The translations under genes and the position numbers were made by a program. Shown piece by piece: positions 11,425-22,872 of a stretch of DNA of 64,000 bases (positions are counted from its first letter, which is position 1; each line of letters opens with the position of its first letter). The notes beneath the pieces are model-generated. The model saw nothing but the letters and a program-made list of their open reading frames with translations, made no database searches and was not told the DNA's origin. This stretch comes from Cricetomys ansorgei (lineage: Eukaryota > Chordata > Mammalia > Rodentia > Nesomyidae): contig JAMJFZ010001781.1 of the NCBI GenBank assembly GCA_026225945.1, forward strand, positions 310,001-374,000, in the 5' to 3' direction.

Positions 11425-12108
11425 TCACAGCTCTTGTTCCTGAGCAGAAGGGAGTGGGTATATAAAATGAAAGAAAGGAACATCCATAAGCCACATGAGT
11501 GTGTCCAAGAAGAATTTACCTGTCTTCTGGAAGCCCATTTTGTAGTAGAGGGCCACAGCATCATGCTGCACAAGGGTAGTGTCAAGGACAACATCACTGT
11601 AGCCCTGGTCCCGTGCAAATTGGAGGACAGTTCTGACGAGTGCTTTTGCTATGCCCTGTCCTCGATGCTGTGAGGATACAGACAGGTGAAAGAGCTGCAG
11701 CTGCTTCCTTCCTAGTGGGGGATCCTTGACTGGCATACAACTCACTGTGCCTACCACCTGTGCCTCAGACTCAGCCACCCAGAAGCCTGAACCACCCTTA
11801 TTTAGATAATTCTTGGTAATGTCAGCCATGTCTGTGTGCAAAGAGTTGGCCACATAATCCTTAAAGGGCTTGCTGGCAAGGAGCCGCAAAAATAGAAGGA
11901 GAAAGAAGATGCCCACAACTGCAAGCACCCAGGAGCCAGACATTAGAACTATGCCCAAGGGCACCCCAACTAAGAGCAGGAAGGTTCGGGGCAGTGTTAG
12001 CAAGTGGCGGAAGGCTGTAGGGATGTGTTCCTCCACACCCCTGGAAAACAGGCCCACAACCTGTTTGTAGTCACTCTCCTGGTACTGGCGGATGTGAAAA
12101 GAAGCCAT
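11425..12108 (-). CDS. Nat8-family (camello-like) N-acetyltransferase, intact
   Basis: A 227-codon frame, the usual length for Nat8/Nat8f proteins, all in one exon. Residues about 42-78 form a long hydrophobic segment (TFLLLVGVP... then [13 protein letters not shown]) that should anchor the protein in the ER membrane. Residues about 110-200 are a GNAT domain with the acetyl-CoA motif [11 protein letters not shown] at 147-157 and [14 protein letters not shown] at 162-175. The C-terminus is [12 protein letters not shown]8 family members acetylate cysteine S-conjugates (mercapturate formation) or lysines of secretory proteins at the ER; which applies here cannot be told from sequence. The start is the family MASF-type start, 72 nt after a splice acceptor at 12181. 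I leave the symbol blank because the rodent paralogues (Nat8, Nat8b, Nat8f1-7) are too alike to assign by eye. No frameshift or stop is seen. Confidence 0.9.
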   Translation of the reverse strand: MASFHIRQYQESDYKQVVGLFSRGVEEHIPTAFRHLLTLPRTFLLLVGVPLGIVLMSGSWVLAVVGIFFLLLFLRLLASKPFKDYVANSLHTDMADITKNYLNKGGSGFWVAESEAQVVGTVSCMPVKDPPLGRKQLQLFHLSVSSQHRGQGIAKALVRTVLQFARDQGYSDVVLDTTLVQHDAVALYYKMGFQKTGKFFLDTLMWLMDVPFFHFIYPLPSAQEQEL

Positions 12109-12180
12109 GGGAAAACTTTGTCTTAAATCTCAGCATCCACAGGATACATCCAGACCTGCTAATATGTCTTCCTTGTAGCC
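12109..12180 (-). other. 5' UTR part of the Nat8 coding exon and its splice acceptor
   Basis: Minus strand reads CCCCTCTCTCCTACAG and then GGCTACAAGG, a good acceptor with the exon starting at 12180. The equivalent place in the plus-strand copy reads TTCTTTCTTCTGCAG then GGCTCAGGG (exon start 34768), so the acceptor is shared by descent. Confidence 0.7.
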
Positions 12181-12785
12181 CTGTAGGAGAGAGGGGAAGC
12201 CAAATGAGTCTTCCAAACCTCCATTCACCACCCAGCTCCCAGCCCCTAAACTCACAGGCAGAGGTTTCCACTGTCACCCAGGAGAGAGCAGAATACCAAC
12301 ACTGGGAGAAAGTATTTATTCCCAGAACATAATATCCCTGATTCTTCCCCTTCAAGTTATTTAACCTAGGCATGTTAACTTTTGTGAGCCTGTGTGTGTT
12401 CATCCACTACCAAGGTAAAGTAAAACCTGGTTTCTGCAGTAATTTTGAGGGTCTAATACAGCAAGCTCTAAACAGCATAAATATGTACAGTCCCCTTCCC
12501 ACCTCTCTTCTTACCCAGTCACAGGCTCTGTGATCCTTGGTACACTGAGATGGTACCCCTGGAAGGAAGATGCAGTGTCCCCAGTGGTGTTTCCTCTTCA
12601 GGATTTATACAATTCAGAAGCCTGTGTTCCCAATGGCAACTTTCAGCAAATCTTGCCCTGGTTAAATACACTCAACCCACTAAAAGGTAAGGACAAAGAC
12701 CCACACACATTACACTTGAACACCCAGGAAGGCTATGGGAATCTAGATGTACAGAGACACCAACCTTGTCTCTCTGTCGTCTTAC

Positions 12786-12845
12786 CTGCAACCACAGCGG
12801 AGTGTCCAGAATAGCCTCAGCTGCTGATGGCATCCAGAACCTGCC
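12786..12845 (-). other. Predicted non-coding first exon of the Nat8-family gene
   Basis: Minus strand ends in GGTTGCAG and then GTAAGACG, a strong splice donor (exon end at 12786). The exon text CTATTCTGGACACTCC resembles CATTCCAGACACTCC upstream of the plus-strand copy at about 34189-34204. The intron would be about 605 nt, like the 553 nt in the other copy. The 5' limit is a guess from a TATA-like site at 12872-12879. Confidence 0.5.
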
Positions 12846-12859
12846 AGGGTCTGTACCGC

Positions 12860-12925
12860 CTCTGGGGAGCAGATATTATTCCTCATCAGCTGGCTCCTGC
12901 ATAATCATAAACCAGAGGTCAAGTG
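12860..12925 (-). promoter_or_regulatory. Candidate Nat8 promoter with HNF1-like site
   Basis: Minus strand has GTTTATGATTAT (12901-12912), a partial match to the HNF1 site GTTAATNATTAAC, followed by an AATAATAT TATA-like sequence (12872-12879) and then the predicted first exon. HNF1 control would fit the kidney and liver expression known for Nat8 genes. Inferred only. Confidence 0.35.
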
Positions 12926-13400
12926 CTGGAATGTGACAGAGAAGAGAACCCTGGACCATTTACCTTTTGGCCCGCACAGGATTAACAGGGAGAAGAAGCT
13001 CTGGGATGGTCTTACCCTTGCAGAAGGCTGCCATCTCTCTTCCTGGTTTCTTTATATCACACCAACTCTTATCCAGGATCCTTGTTCCTGTCTCAAGCCC
13101 ACGACACATCTGTTAGGTGAACCTTGGGACAGAGCAGCTCACCCGGGCTCACCTGGGTAGGTCTCATTGGAGGCCACCTAGGTGTTTGTTAATCATAAAC
13201 CTTGGGATAAAGGAGTTGGGTTAGGACCAGGCAAGGAGCCAAAGTCCAGCTAACTTTATGATCCCAACAGAATTAACCTGGAAGGGAAAGGGAGTCTGGG
13301 ATGGCTCAGGGGTCATGACCCTTGTGGAAGGCTGCCACTCTTCTCCCTGTCCCTTACAGCCTGCAGCCTTTGGCATGTCATGCATGGCCCTCTCTGATGC
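12903..13400. repeat. Local tandem duplication upstream of Nat8
   Basis: Two roughly 220-270-bp units (12903-13170 and 13185-13400) share 'aatcataaacc' at the start, a 'ctgggatgg' segment and 'gaaggctgcca' later. The second unit begins with GTTAATCATAAAC (13188-13200), one change from the HNF1 consensus. Confidence 0.5.
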
Positions 13401-14639
13401 CCACCTTAGACTCTGTATGTCCCTGCTAGGAGGCAACTGGAAAATGAGCCACTAATATTTTTAACCTCACTCTGAGAAGGAAGAGTCCAGGTCTATTAGT
13501 TAGCAACAAGAGCCTCATGGCTGAGTGCTTCCCTCCAAGGTGTGCTGCTCACTGGTCTTCTGCCCTCTCTTTCACCAGTAGGCCCTCACTCACCCACCGT
13601 GTGGATGTACCCGCTGTGCCACACATTATTTCAGGCGCAGCAGCTGCATGAGCTCTAGGGCTCCTCAGAGTTGGATCAGCACACACCATCCCCACCCATG
13701 CTGGCACACAGCACAGTTGAAAATGTGGGCTGTGTAAAGTTGGTGCTGCTGTTTAAGGGCCAGCTCCTTTACATCTTAAGAAGCGCTCAGGTCCAAGGAT
13801 ACCAGATTGATGGAGATTCAAGCCACTGTGATTCCAGGTTGCTCGTTCTTGAAAGATATTGATGACCCTTGGCAACACAACATTACTGATGACTCATAGC
13901 CAGGGAAGTTTATCAGTATGGATGGAGTTCCTCAGGGAGGGCAAGGGCAAAAGCAGTCTCCTGGGAAAGAGGTAGGAGCATGAAAGTCCTGAAAGATCTG
14001 CTATCATAAACATGTTTGCATCCGAGACAGTACAGACCACCATTAGTTCAATAGGATAAACACCCCAATAGAGGTAAAAGGCCACTGTGAATCCATGGAA
14101 ATCTACATAGTGATGCAGATGGAAGGACACCATGAGCTAATTATATTGGCATCTTCAAATAAGGAGTGAATACCATGAACCAAAGGATACAAGCACCCAG
14201 ATAGGGATAAGGGTCCCTGTGTATGCAGGACTCTGGGGGGTGAGTCCTGAATGTGTGGAGGTTTGCAAGTAGGATGACAAGGCTCCAGAGATTAGAAGTT
14301 GTAAGTCCTACCCTCTATCTAACCTATTCATCTGATTATGGGGTGAGCAGTTAATAGGAGTCCAATATCATTTTGACCTAAACAATTACCTTCCTGGGAG
14401 GCTACGATGTTCTGACAGGGTCTGGAGCTAGAGACAACAGACTTCTGCCCTTCTCTCTGGCCTGAACTAAACGTTCCCCCCAGGAGCCCTACCACCCCTT
14501 TCAGAGGCTCCTTTCTCACGCTTACCACTTGATGACCCTGTTCCAAGTCTAAATTGACAGCGGGGTCCACAAGTAAGAAGCTGCAGGAGGTCCTAGGAGT
14601 GCCCTCCTCTTATTCATAGAGGTAGAATAAGAAACAGAG
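13401..14639. other. No feature recognised
   Basis: No repeat family, splice-bounded exon or long frame with protein-like composition could be identified on either strand. Confidence 0.35.
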
Positions 14640-17010
14640 GCCGAGTCAGCAAAGATAAGTGAAGTTCAATGGAGAATCTCAGGGCACTGCACTGGCATGC
14701 ATGTGCTGCTGCGCACAGTGCCTGCAGTCCAGCTACAGCTGGGAGCAAAGGAGGAGGGTTACATACATTCTTACATAACGTTTCTTGGCATCAAAGAGTG
14801 AAATGGAGAGGAGCTAAGGATCAGTAGCTTGAACAGCACCACTCCCACTGGGAACTGGGGAGAGGCAGTACAAGATTGTGGTGACCTTTTGGCAGGATGT
14901 GGCTCCAGGTGGTTGGGTCTTTGGCGAGTATTCCCAGCTTGGGGCACTCATACTCGAAATTGCTCCTCCATAATCAACGAGCTTTCTTTACTACTTGTTC
15001 ACCTAGTGGAGAGTTGACTGAAGTGAGTCTGTGTAGACTGTGACAACTCACACATCATTCCTGGAATCTTCCAACATCTATGGCTCTGCTCACAGTTGAG
15101 TGGTGTTGAGGGCATCCACAGTGCGGTCTGAGGACGGCTTTAGTGCCTGTCCTTCTTTAGTCCTTCCAGCCGCCCACAGTCTCAGTGCCCCAGAATCCAT
15201 CTGGAAGAAGCTGGCTGACCGGGCTTCCCTGCCTCCTGGGAGCTGAGAAATTCTTTCTGGCCCGAGTTTATGATAATTCAGAGTTGGAGACACGTATGGA
15301 CTGGGAAGAGCAGAGCCTCCAGATAGGCACCTTTGGAGGGTTTGGGATTTCTCAGCGCAGCAGAGGGAGTACAAAGGTCCTGTGCTTACTTCATGCTGAG
15401 AGCACCCTCATTGTCCAGACTGCTGAGTGCTGAAGTCACAGTTCACAGTTTCGGGTTGTTGTGGACCAGCCTAACTCTAGCCAGATTCCACATCTCTAGT
15501 GAGATGCATCCCTGGATTATTTTTTTATGTTGATCTTCAAGGACTATGATACTAAAAGGCTGAACCCATTTGTCTGTTTGCTGACTCCAAAATGGATTCT
15601 TTACCCATCTTGGAATTGTGAGCCCAATAAGAAGGCTAAATATAGATAAATCAGCAAAGGTGACCTGCATTCATGGTCAAGAGCAAAAATGGGAGATGAA
15701 CTCCCAGATCTCCCTCTCCATCCATTGGGGATCTGCAGCTGAGTATAGAATAAAATTTGAGGGGAGGAATAGACTAGGGAAGAGTTGGGAATCGTGTCTC
15801 CTCGAGGGATGGGTAGAGATTTGCCAAGAATTCACAGATCACATCTGTCCCTCTTTGTACAGTTCTTTCTTCTCCTCATTCTGGCAGTGTCAACTGCTTG
15901 GGGTGGTGGGGTGACATCAGAACACACGTGGATTACAATGATGCCACAGCTGTCTTCTGGACACTCTGGCAGCCCTTTTAGACCCAACTGCAAGTTGAGT
16001 TAATGACATCTGTATAATGGGACAGCACCTGAAGCAAGTTTCAGCAAGTTTCATTTTCTCATAGTTTTTATTTTTCTGGCAATGAACATGTACATTTTGA
16101 TAAGACACTAAACAAGTTGTTTTTGTTCCATGTTGACTAGAGAAAACTTCTCCCAATGTCTTGGTGTTGGGCTTCCAGTTCTGATCTGGAACATTTCCAA
16201 TGGGCTACAGTACTGAAACAGATGCCACTGTTGGGAGGTGGCGGATTCTTTAGAAGGTGACCTCTTAGGAGGCCCAGTCATTCGGATATACTAAAAGGCT
16301 ATAGTGGATCCAGTGTAAATCCATGGTGAAAGAATGAAGGGCCGACGGGCTGGAGAACAGCTCAGTCTGCAAGGGCACTGACTGTGCTTCCAGAAGACCC
16401 AGGTCCAGTCCCTAGTACCCACACAGTGGCTAGAAACTCAGACTTTGAATGTCGTCACAATCCCTTTATCTTTGTTCCAGGAAGTGTTTCTGGCCAAAGG
16501 ACAACAGGACCTCAGCTTTCTCTCCCCTCTGTCCATTCAGACAGAAAGCAGGAGCAGCTGCTTAGGCAACTGTCTTTGCCCAGCCAGCCCAGGATTGCTC
16601 TGTTCTTAGTGTGGCTGTAAGTTGGGGCCGAGGCTTCCTAGTTTACAGTATGGTCCCATTGTGAATGGAAGCAAGACCTTCCTAGAGACCCCTCATTAGT
16701 GACAAATGTTTGCCATGGACCATTGGCTTAGCCTTCAGATCCATCTGCAAGCCAGTGTGTGCCCTGCTTGTGTAGATGCTACAGGACCTGGCAGCACTCT
16801 CAGGACTACATCAGCCCTGAGCCAGGCCTCCTCCTAGCCAATACCTCCCCCTACAGAGAAGTGCATTCCTCCCAGGCCCTGCCCATCCACTCCTGCTCTA
16901 TGTTGAGTGCTCTCAGTGGAGCACTGTGGATGGAGCTGTGTTCTTATTTCTACTTGGTGAAGACCCTGTCAGAACAAGTATAGAAGTTACACTCAGACAA
17001 CAGTTTAAAT
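14640..17010. repeat. Diverged duplicated blocks 'W' and 'V', copy C
   Basis: W (14820-15290) and V (16760-17000) repeat the order seen at 3580-4600. The sequence between (15300-16340) has no recognised gene. A plus-strand B3-like fragment lies at 16346-16440 ('tgcttccagaagacccaggt'). Confidence 0.4.
16346..16440 (+). repeat. B3-like SINE fragment
   Basis: 'ggctggagaacagctcagtc', 'ttccagaagacccaggtcca' and 'gtacccacacagtggctaga' follow the B2/B3 head order. Confidence 0.65.
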
Positions 17011-17989
17011 CCTACTTCTCCCTCCAGCATAGAGCTTCATCTCTTTGCTTTCTGTTCTTATTTGTACAGGTGGGGTCAGAGTGGCCACCACCAGTGGTTC
17101 TGGGCACTCTAACCCCATTTGCTAAGAATACTGCACCCATATCTCTGCTCTCTCTAATTTTATTGATCCCGGCTGTGGATTTAGATTCTTCTAAATTCTT
17201 GTTTTCTGAGACAAAATTTGAAATGTAATTTAACATTCTCACAGTGTAAAATTTTGTTGCATTTTTCGACTGACTGTGCTTTAGCACGTGGCATTTTATC
17301 AAGGGCTAAACATTCTAATGAAAGCAGGTTTTTTTTTTTATTTGATTGACAGGGATTACATAACCTTGTCTCTACTGTGTACAATCCTTTCCCCAATGCA
17401 TCTGATTTTAGTCATATACACAACCAATAATGCATGCACATAAGATGGTAATTAGGGAATTCTTTCTAAAAGTTTCATGACATAGTTTGCCTTACCGTAA
17501 GTACACCCAAAACCAGTCTATGCTGAATTGGCCCCTGTCTCTTATAGAGTATATCTCTGTGAATATGGTAGCATAGAAAGTATCCACGAAAGTGAAGTCA
17601 TGAATAGGTGTTAGGGATGTTGGAATTTATTTTCTCACATTGAGTGAGGTATATGTTCAGCTCAGTGGGTGTGGGGGTCTTAGGTTGCTACCTACATTGT
17701 TAGGAGAAGGCACACATGCATAGTACATGCAGGTTAGAGTCCCAGATTGCCAAGGGCATTGGTGGAAAAAAGATGTATAGTCCAAGCCAAGTGCAGTCCC
17801 AGGTTGCTGAGCTGCTCCTTATGCTTACCTGCTTCAGTAGAATGGTCACAGGAAAACTTGTCATGATTATCTTGGCGTTGGATGCTCCAGCCAAAAGACT
17901 ATATTTTCCAGAGACTTAAGAAACATGTTAATTCAGCAGAGTCTTTAGGAATGCAGGACTTCAGTTGCCTTGCTAAGCCCTCTAGTAGG

Positions 17990-18720
17990 ATATAATCTTT
18001 TCACCATAGAAGAGGTTTTGGTGGATCAGAGTTATTTAAACTGCCATGCAAATGGGATTGATAAAGAATGAGGAAATGATCAGGGAAAGGAAAATTAGAT
18101 AAAAAAATCTGTCTTCATCAGTTGAATATAAATACAGAAGACCTTGTGTTGAGTTAGAATGTGTAAGGAAAAAGTAGACCACAAAGAAGCTATGTTTGTG
18201 AACTTCTGGGAGGCCTTCAGGCGCAGCCTGGCAAGAAGCTCAAGACAGCCATGCTGAGTTCAATAAGGGTGAAGAGATGCCAGGTAGCTCCTGGAAAGCA
18301 TCCCAAGATAAGGCAAAAATGTCTCATGGAGAATGGCTGTAAGCTGTAGAAGCTCCCCTCCCCCACACAAACACAATTCCTGCTGCTACACTCAACATTG
18401 CTCTTTTGAGGAAACAATTGATAAAAAGCAATGGGAAATCTTTTCATGCTGCATTAAACCATATATAATTATTTGAATACCGACTTAGCACTGGAACTTT
18501 CTTAGGAGGAATGGCAGTAAACCTGAAGAGGTCTTGTCCACCTGCTGCAAACAAAGTTTCATTGCATACTTCTAGAGTTTTTTTTTTTTTTTTTAGTATT
18601 GGTGAGAACAAGAAAAATGGAAGTAAAATAATTTAAATGAAGGTGGCTGTGTAGGTTAAAAAAAAAAAAGGGGACACTCCCAAGAGCCAAAAGTTTGTTG
18701 AATAAAGACCCCAGTATGAG
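17990..18720. repeat. Diverged blocks 'X' and 'Y', copy C
   Basis: X (17990-18480) and Y (18480-18720) stand in the same order as in copies A and B. The 'ttgaggaaacaattgataaa' segment at about 18412 is close to about 1658. Includes poly-T and poly-A runs at 18580-18596 and 18658-18669. Confidence 0.4.
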
Positions 18721-18789
18721 AGTTGGGTTGTCTTCCTATGAACTGTTGGCTGGGGAAGTCTCTGAATCCGTATGCAAGATATGCTATTA

Positions 18790-19017
18790 CAGTGGTTCTC
18801 GACGTTCCTAATGCTGTGACCCGTTAATGCAGTTCCTCATGTTATGGGGATCCCCCCCCCAGCTTAAAATTATTTTCTTTGCTACTTCATAACTGTAAGT
18901 TAGCTACTGTTATGAATTGTAATATAAATATCTGATAAGCAGATGGTCTTAGGTGACCCCTGTGAAAGGATCATTTGACGTCCAAAGGGGTCACAACCCA
19001 CAGGTTGAGAACCCCTG
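18790..19017 (+). mobile_element. URR1 hAT-Charlie MITE
   Basis: Starts CAGTGGTTCTCGACGTTCC and ends GGTTGAGAACCCCTG, near-perfect terminal inverted repeats. The body has 'gctacttcataactgtaagt' and 'aaggggtcacaacccacagg', as in the common rodent URR1 element. Confidence 0.85.
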
Positions 19018-19240
19018 GGCTATTGGGAGGTGGAGATCTGGATCAGAGAGTAAAAGCCTTGTTCTCGCAGAGGACCAGAGTTCAGTACCCAGCGCCCACA
19101 TGGCAGCTCACAACCATCTGCAACTCCAGTTCCAAGGGGTCTGACTCCCTCTTTGGACCTTGGAGGACACCAGGTACACACATGGGACACATACATACAT
19201 GAAGACAAAACTCTCATACACTTAATAATAAATACTCTAA
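19018..19240 (+). repeat. B3-like SINE
   Basis: 'gcagaggaccagagttcagt', 'cacatggcagctcacaacca' and 'ggacaccaggtacacacatg' in the usual order, ending AT-rich. It abuts the URR1 element directly. Confidence 0.75.
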
Positions 19241-19254
19241 GAATATTTTTAAAG

Positions 19255-19480
19255 GATAGGCCATTGTCGTTGTTTGTGGCATGTCAAAACTAGATGGTAA
19301 GCCAGTACTGCTAGGCATACTGCATGCTGTTGTTACAGAACACTGGCAAATCAGGCTGGGAGTAAGCTGAAAACTCCCTTCCTTTTAGATGTCATTTCAG
19401 AGCCAAATTGCTATGCAGGCTACTGGAGGATAGTTGTTACCAATAATTGTATTATCAGCATACTAGAAAAGATATCCTTG
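19255..19480. repeat. Diverged block 'Z', copy C
   Basis: Related to 8880-9150 ('actagatgg' followed by 'catactgcatgct') and more weakly to 49385-49480. Confidence 0.35.
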
Positions 19481-19488
19481 ATGGTTTG

Positions 19489-19876
19489 TGTGCTGGATAG
19501 TTTTATGTTAACTTGACATAAGCTGTAGTCATCTGAGAGGACAGAACTGAGAAACTGAGAAAGTGCCTTAATAAAATCAGGCTGTAAGCAGATAAGCCTA
19601 TGGAGCATTTCTAAAAATTAGTGGTTGGGTCTGCCCCTGGCTGGTAGTCCTACATTCTGTATGAAAAGGCTGAGTAAGTCATAAGGAGTAAGCCAATAAG
19701 CAACAATACTCCATGACCTCTGCATCAGCTTCTGCCTCTAGGTTCCCACCACTTGGTCTGAATTCCACTTTGGCTTCCCTCAATTGACTATGATATGTAA
19801 ACCAACAAAACTCTGTCCCCCAAAGTTGCTTTTGATTGGTGTTTCATTACAGCAATATTAACTCTAAGACATGTGA
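19489..19876 (+). repeat. MaLR-like LTR
   Basis: It opens with 'tgctggatagttttatgtta' and 'acttgacataagctgtag', has 'ccatgacctctgcatcagct' and ends with 'ttgctttt' and 'tggtgtttcattacagcaat'. Same family as 20688-21037 and 264-1030. Confidence 0.65.
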
Positions 19877-20687
19877 TAGTGCCATATTTCATCCATACTT
19901 CATCCATAGTCTCAGTGTTGGTCTTGAATAACAGGTTAGAATGGGAATGTTCCTAGTATTAAAGGCTTTGTTACCAGCTGCTGACACTACTGGGAGGTTG
20001 TAGAGTTTTTAAAAGGTGGGGTCAGTCATTGGAGGTATGTCCTTGAAGATTATATGAGATCTCCAATCTGTTCCTCTCTCTCTTTCCACTTTCTGGCCAC
20101 CCTTAGGTCAGCCATTTTACACTCTCACTAGTTGCTGGTGCATTAGTGGCACAGTTGTTATGAACCCAACAAACTACCTTCTGTTTGGATTTAAGCTATT
20201 CTATACTCAGAACTGCCCCCACCATGATAGTCTCCTTACCACGGGGTCAAGGTGATAGGGCCAAGTGATTATCAGCTGAAAGCTCTGAAATCATGAGCAA
20301 AAATAAAACTATCCTCCTCGAAAGTTGATAACGTGGGTATATTGTCTCAGAAGTTGAAGATGAATAATAAATATATCTCTAAAGTCCTAGATGTCTGACA
20401 AAGAAGTTTAGGAACATTGAGCTCAGAAGCAGGGTAAGTCAAAAAGAAAAAGAAAAAGTGGGCATCTAATTTTTTAAAAAGCGAAGAGGGAATGTTCATC
20501 CACTCTCCCCTTTCAAAGGACAATGCTGTTTTTTATTTAATAAATGTATTAGAAAGCATTATAAAAGCTGGACATAGCGGTGTCTGCCCCACCCCTGCTC
20601 CCCAAGTTCTAGAACTGCATGTGAAAATACACTCGGCTGTAACCTACTTAAAATCCTTGCATTCTACTTCCCTGTTTCTGTTCTAGC

Positions 20688-21037
20688 TTCCTTTCCGTTG
20701 CTGTGATAAAACACTCTGACCAGAAGCAGCTTAGGGCAGGAAAGGGTTTATTTGGCTTATTCTAGAAGTCAAAGGCAGAAACCACAGAGAAACACTGCTT
20801 GCTGACTCAGTCACTGGTTCCTCCTTAATTAGCTTTTTAATACAGTCCAAGACCACCTGCCCCGGGAATGGTGCTGCTCACAGTGGCCTAGGCCCTTCTA
20901 TATCACAATTAAGAGTCAAGACAGTTCATCACAGACAGGTCGGTGATCTGTACAATCTCTCAGTTGAGACTCCCTTCTCAGGTAACTCTGAAGGCTACTG
21001 TCAAGTTGACAGTTAAAACTAACAAATTAATTTCATA
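20688..21037 (-). repeat. MaLR-like LTR
   Basis: Reverse-complement copy of the family at 19489: 'gttgctgtgataaaacactc', 'gggtttatttggcttattct', ending 'actgtcaagttgacagttaa'. Confidence 0.7.
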
Positions 21038-21276
21038 AACTATAAAACTGCTAAAGTAGAAAAACCCATTTCTAAAGCATCTTTGGCATCTTCATAAAGT
21101 ATTCCTAACTGTGATGAGCTATTTTTAGTTCTCCCATTCTTGGGAAAGGCCAAAAAAGGGCTAAACCAGCCCTGCTTAGCTAGATGGACAGCTTATGCAC
21201 ATGGTCAAGAGGCTACTGCTCAGCAGACAACCAGATACACGATGCCAGGAAATGCTAGATTACAGATTACCTAGAG

Positions 21277-21484
21277 CAGTGGTTCTCAATCTTTGGTGGT
21301 CAAATGACCCTTTCACAGGGGTCACCTAAGACCACCCTGCATATCAGATATTTACATTACAATTAATAACAGTAGCAAAATTACAGTTATGAAGTAGCAA
21401 TGAAAATAATTTTATGGTTGGGGTCACTACACCATGAGGAACTGTATTAATGGGTTGCAGCACTAGGAAGATTGAGAACCACTG
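21277..21484 (-). mobile_element. URR1 hAT-Charlie MITE
   Basis: Starts CAGTGGTTCTCAATCTTTGG and ends GATTGAGAACCACTG. It is the reverse orientation of the copy at 18790, with 'gtcacctaagaccaccctgc' matching it inverted. Confidence 0.85.
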
Positions 21485-21829
21485 AAAATGAAACCTCAGT
21501 TTACCTTATCCTTCCTAAATTCCTAATCTATTTAATCTATACATTAACAAAACCTGGTCACAAATATTAAGAAAATAATACAATATTAAAAAATATCATG
21601 CTTTACTAAGAGATATGTATTCCAACATGGAACTGACAGAGCGCATCCAATTGTTAAATAATTCTTGCCAGGTGTGCTGGCTCATACCTACAGTCTCAGT
21701 TGAACAGGAAGATGTAAAAGTATAGGGTTGTGCTCAGCATAGGGCTTTCCTACTATGAATGATGTCCTGGGTATGACAGACATGCCAGACATTACTAACT
21801 TCAACGATCACTTTTCTTTTTAATGATGC

Positions 21830-21893
21830 AGACTGAGGTTAGGGCTTTACAAAGGCTAAGCACACACTAGTACTGAGCTACATCTCCAGCACC
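21830..21893 (-). repeat. ID-like SINE fragment
   Basis: 'ctaagcacacactagtactg' and 'agctacatctccagcacc' are the reverse complement of the tRNA-Ala-like ID head. Confidence 0.55.
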
Positions 21894-22099
21894 GAAGTCT
21901 TACTGATCCTTTGATGGGCCAATCTGGTAGGCTCTATCTTTTATACCTGTAGGTTCCATTTCTAGTTTTCTTTCAAGAAAGTAGTTGAAAGTCTGATGAG
22001 GATAAAATCCCTTTTTTATCATCTTGAAAGACTGAGAACAACCTGTCCAGACAATGGCAAGGTTTGGTGTGACAAAACAGCCATTAAAAGCTGTCATGT

Positions 22100-22190
22100 A
22101 GCCAGGATAAATAGCTTAGCGACTGAGCACTTGCCAAGCATGTAGAAAGCTGTGTTCAATTTTCAGCACAACAGCTCCAGCCCCCAAACA
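22100..22190 (+). repeat. ID-like SINE
   Basis: 'agcttagcgactgagcactt' with 'gccaagcatgtagaaag' and 'gtgttcaattttcagcac', a diverged ID head followed by an A-rich tail. It is not a functional tRNA gene. Confidence 0.6.
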
Positions 22191-22434
22191 AAACAAAGTC
22201 AATGCTGTAGCACTGATCTGTATCAAAGCTGTAAAAACATTAAGTAAAACCACAGGAATGAGAAACAAACAAAATGTGACTAAATGGTCAGTTTAATCTT
22301 TATTCTCAGTCTCTGAGCCAATCTGGCCCAGAACTCCCAATCCTACTGCTTCCCTTACACAAGCAGTGGGGCACAAGCTTGTTCCACATGCTTAGCCTAA
22401 CTGTGGAGTTTTTGTAAAAGCTCCTCATGGGGCT

Positions 22435-22640
22435 GGAAAGATGGCAGAACAGTTATAAGCACTTGTTGTTTTTGCAAAGCACCTGAGTTTGGGTCCCAGA
22501 GCAGGTGGTTCACACCTGTAACTTATATTCCCCAGGGATCAGACACTTTCTTTCTGGCCTCCATGGGTACCCACAAACACGTGCACATACATATGTAGAC
22601 ACACACATATACATAAATTGAAAATAAAAACCTTAAAATA
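22435..22640 (+). repeat. B3-like SINE
   Basis: 'ggggctggaaagatggcaga', 'gcacctgagtttgggtccca', 'tctggcctccatgggtaccc' and a tail rich in CA and TA. Confidence 0.7.
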
Positions 22641-22672
22641 ATTAAAAAGCTGCTCATAAAGATACTGAAAAG

Positions 22673-22860
22673 AGGAGCTGAGAAGACAGTTAAGTTGGCA
22701 GAGTGCTAGACTGGCATGCATAAAACCTTGAGTTCAATCCCGAGCACTGTATAAAACAAGTCTGGTAGTGCTCACCTACAATCCAGTCCTGAGGAGCTCA
22801 GAAGAGGAGAATCAGAAGTTCAAGGTTGGAAAAGATGGGGAGCATCTAGAAAATACCTGG
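22673..22860 (+). repeat. B4-like SINE (ID-B1 chimera)
   Basis: ID-like head ('gttggcagagtgctagactg', 'gagttcaatcccgagcactg') followed directly by a B1-like part ('ctggtagtgctcacctac'), the B4 arrangement. It ends just 5' of the Sdcbp pseudogene. Confidence 0.65.
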
Positions 22861-22872
22861 GGGGGGGGTAAA

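Noticed and set aside
22100..22190. tRNA gene
   Set aside because: The tRNA-like sequence is a diverged ID SINE head with an A-rich tail and no complete cloverleaf.
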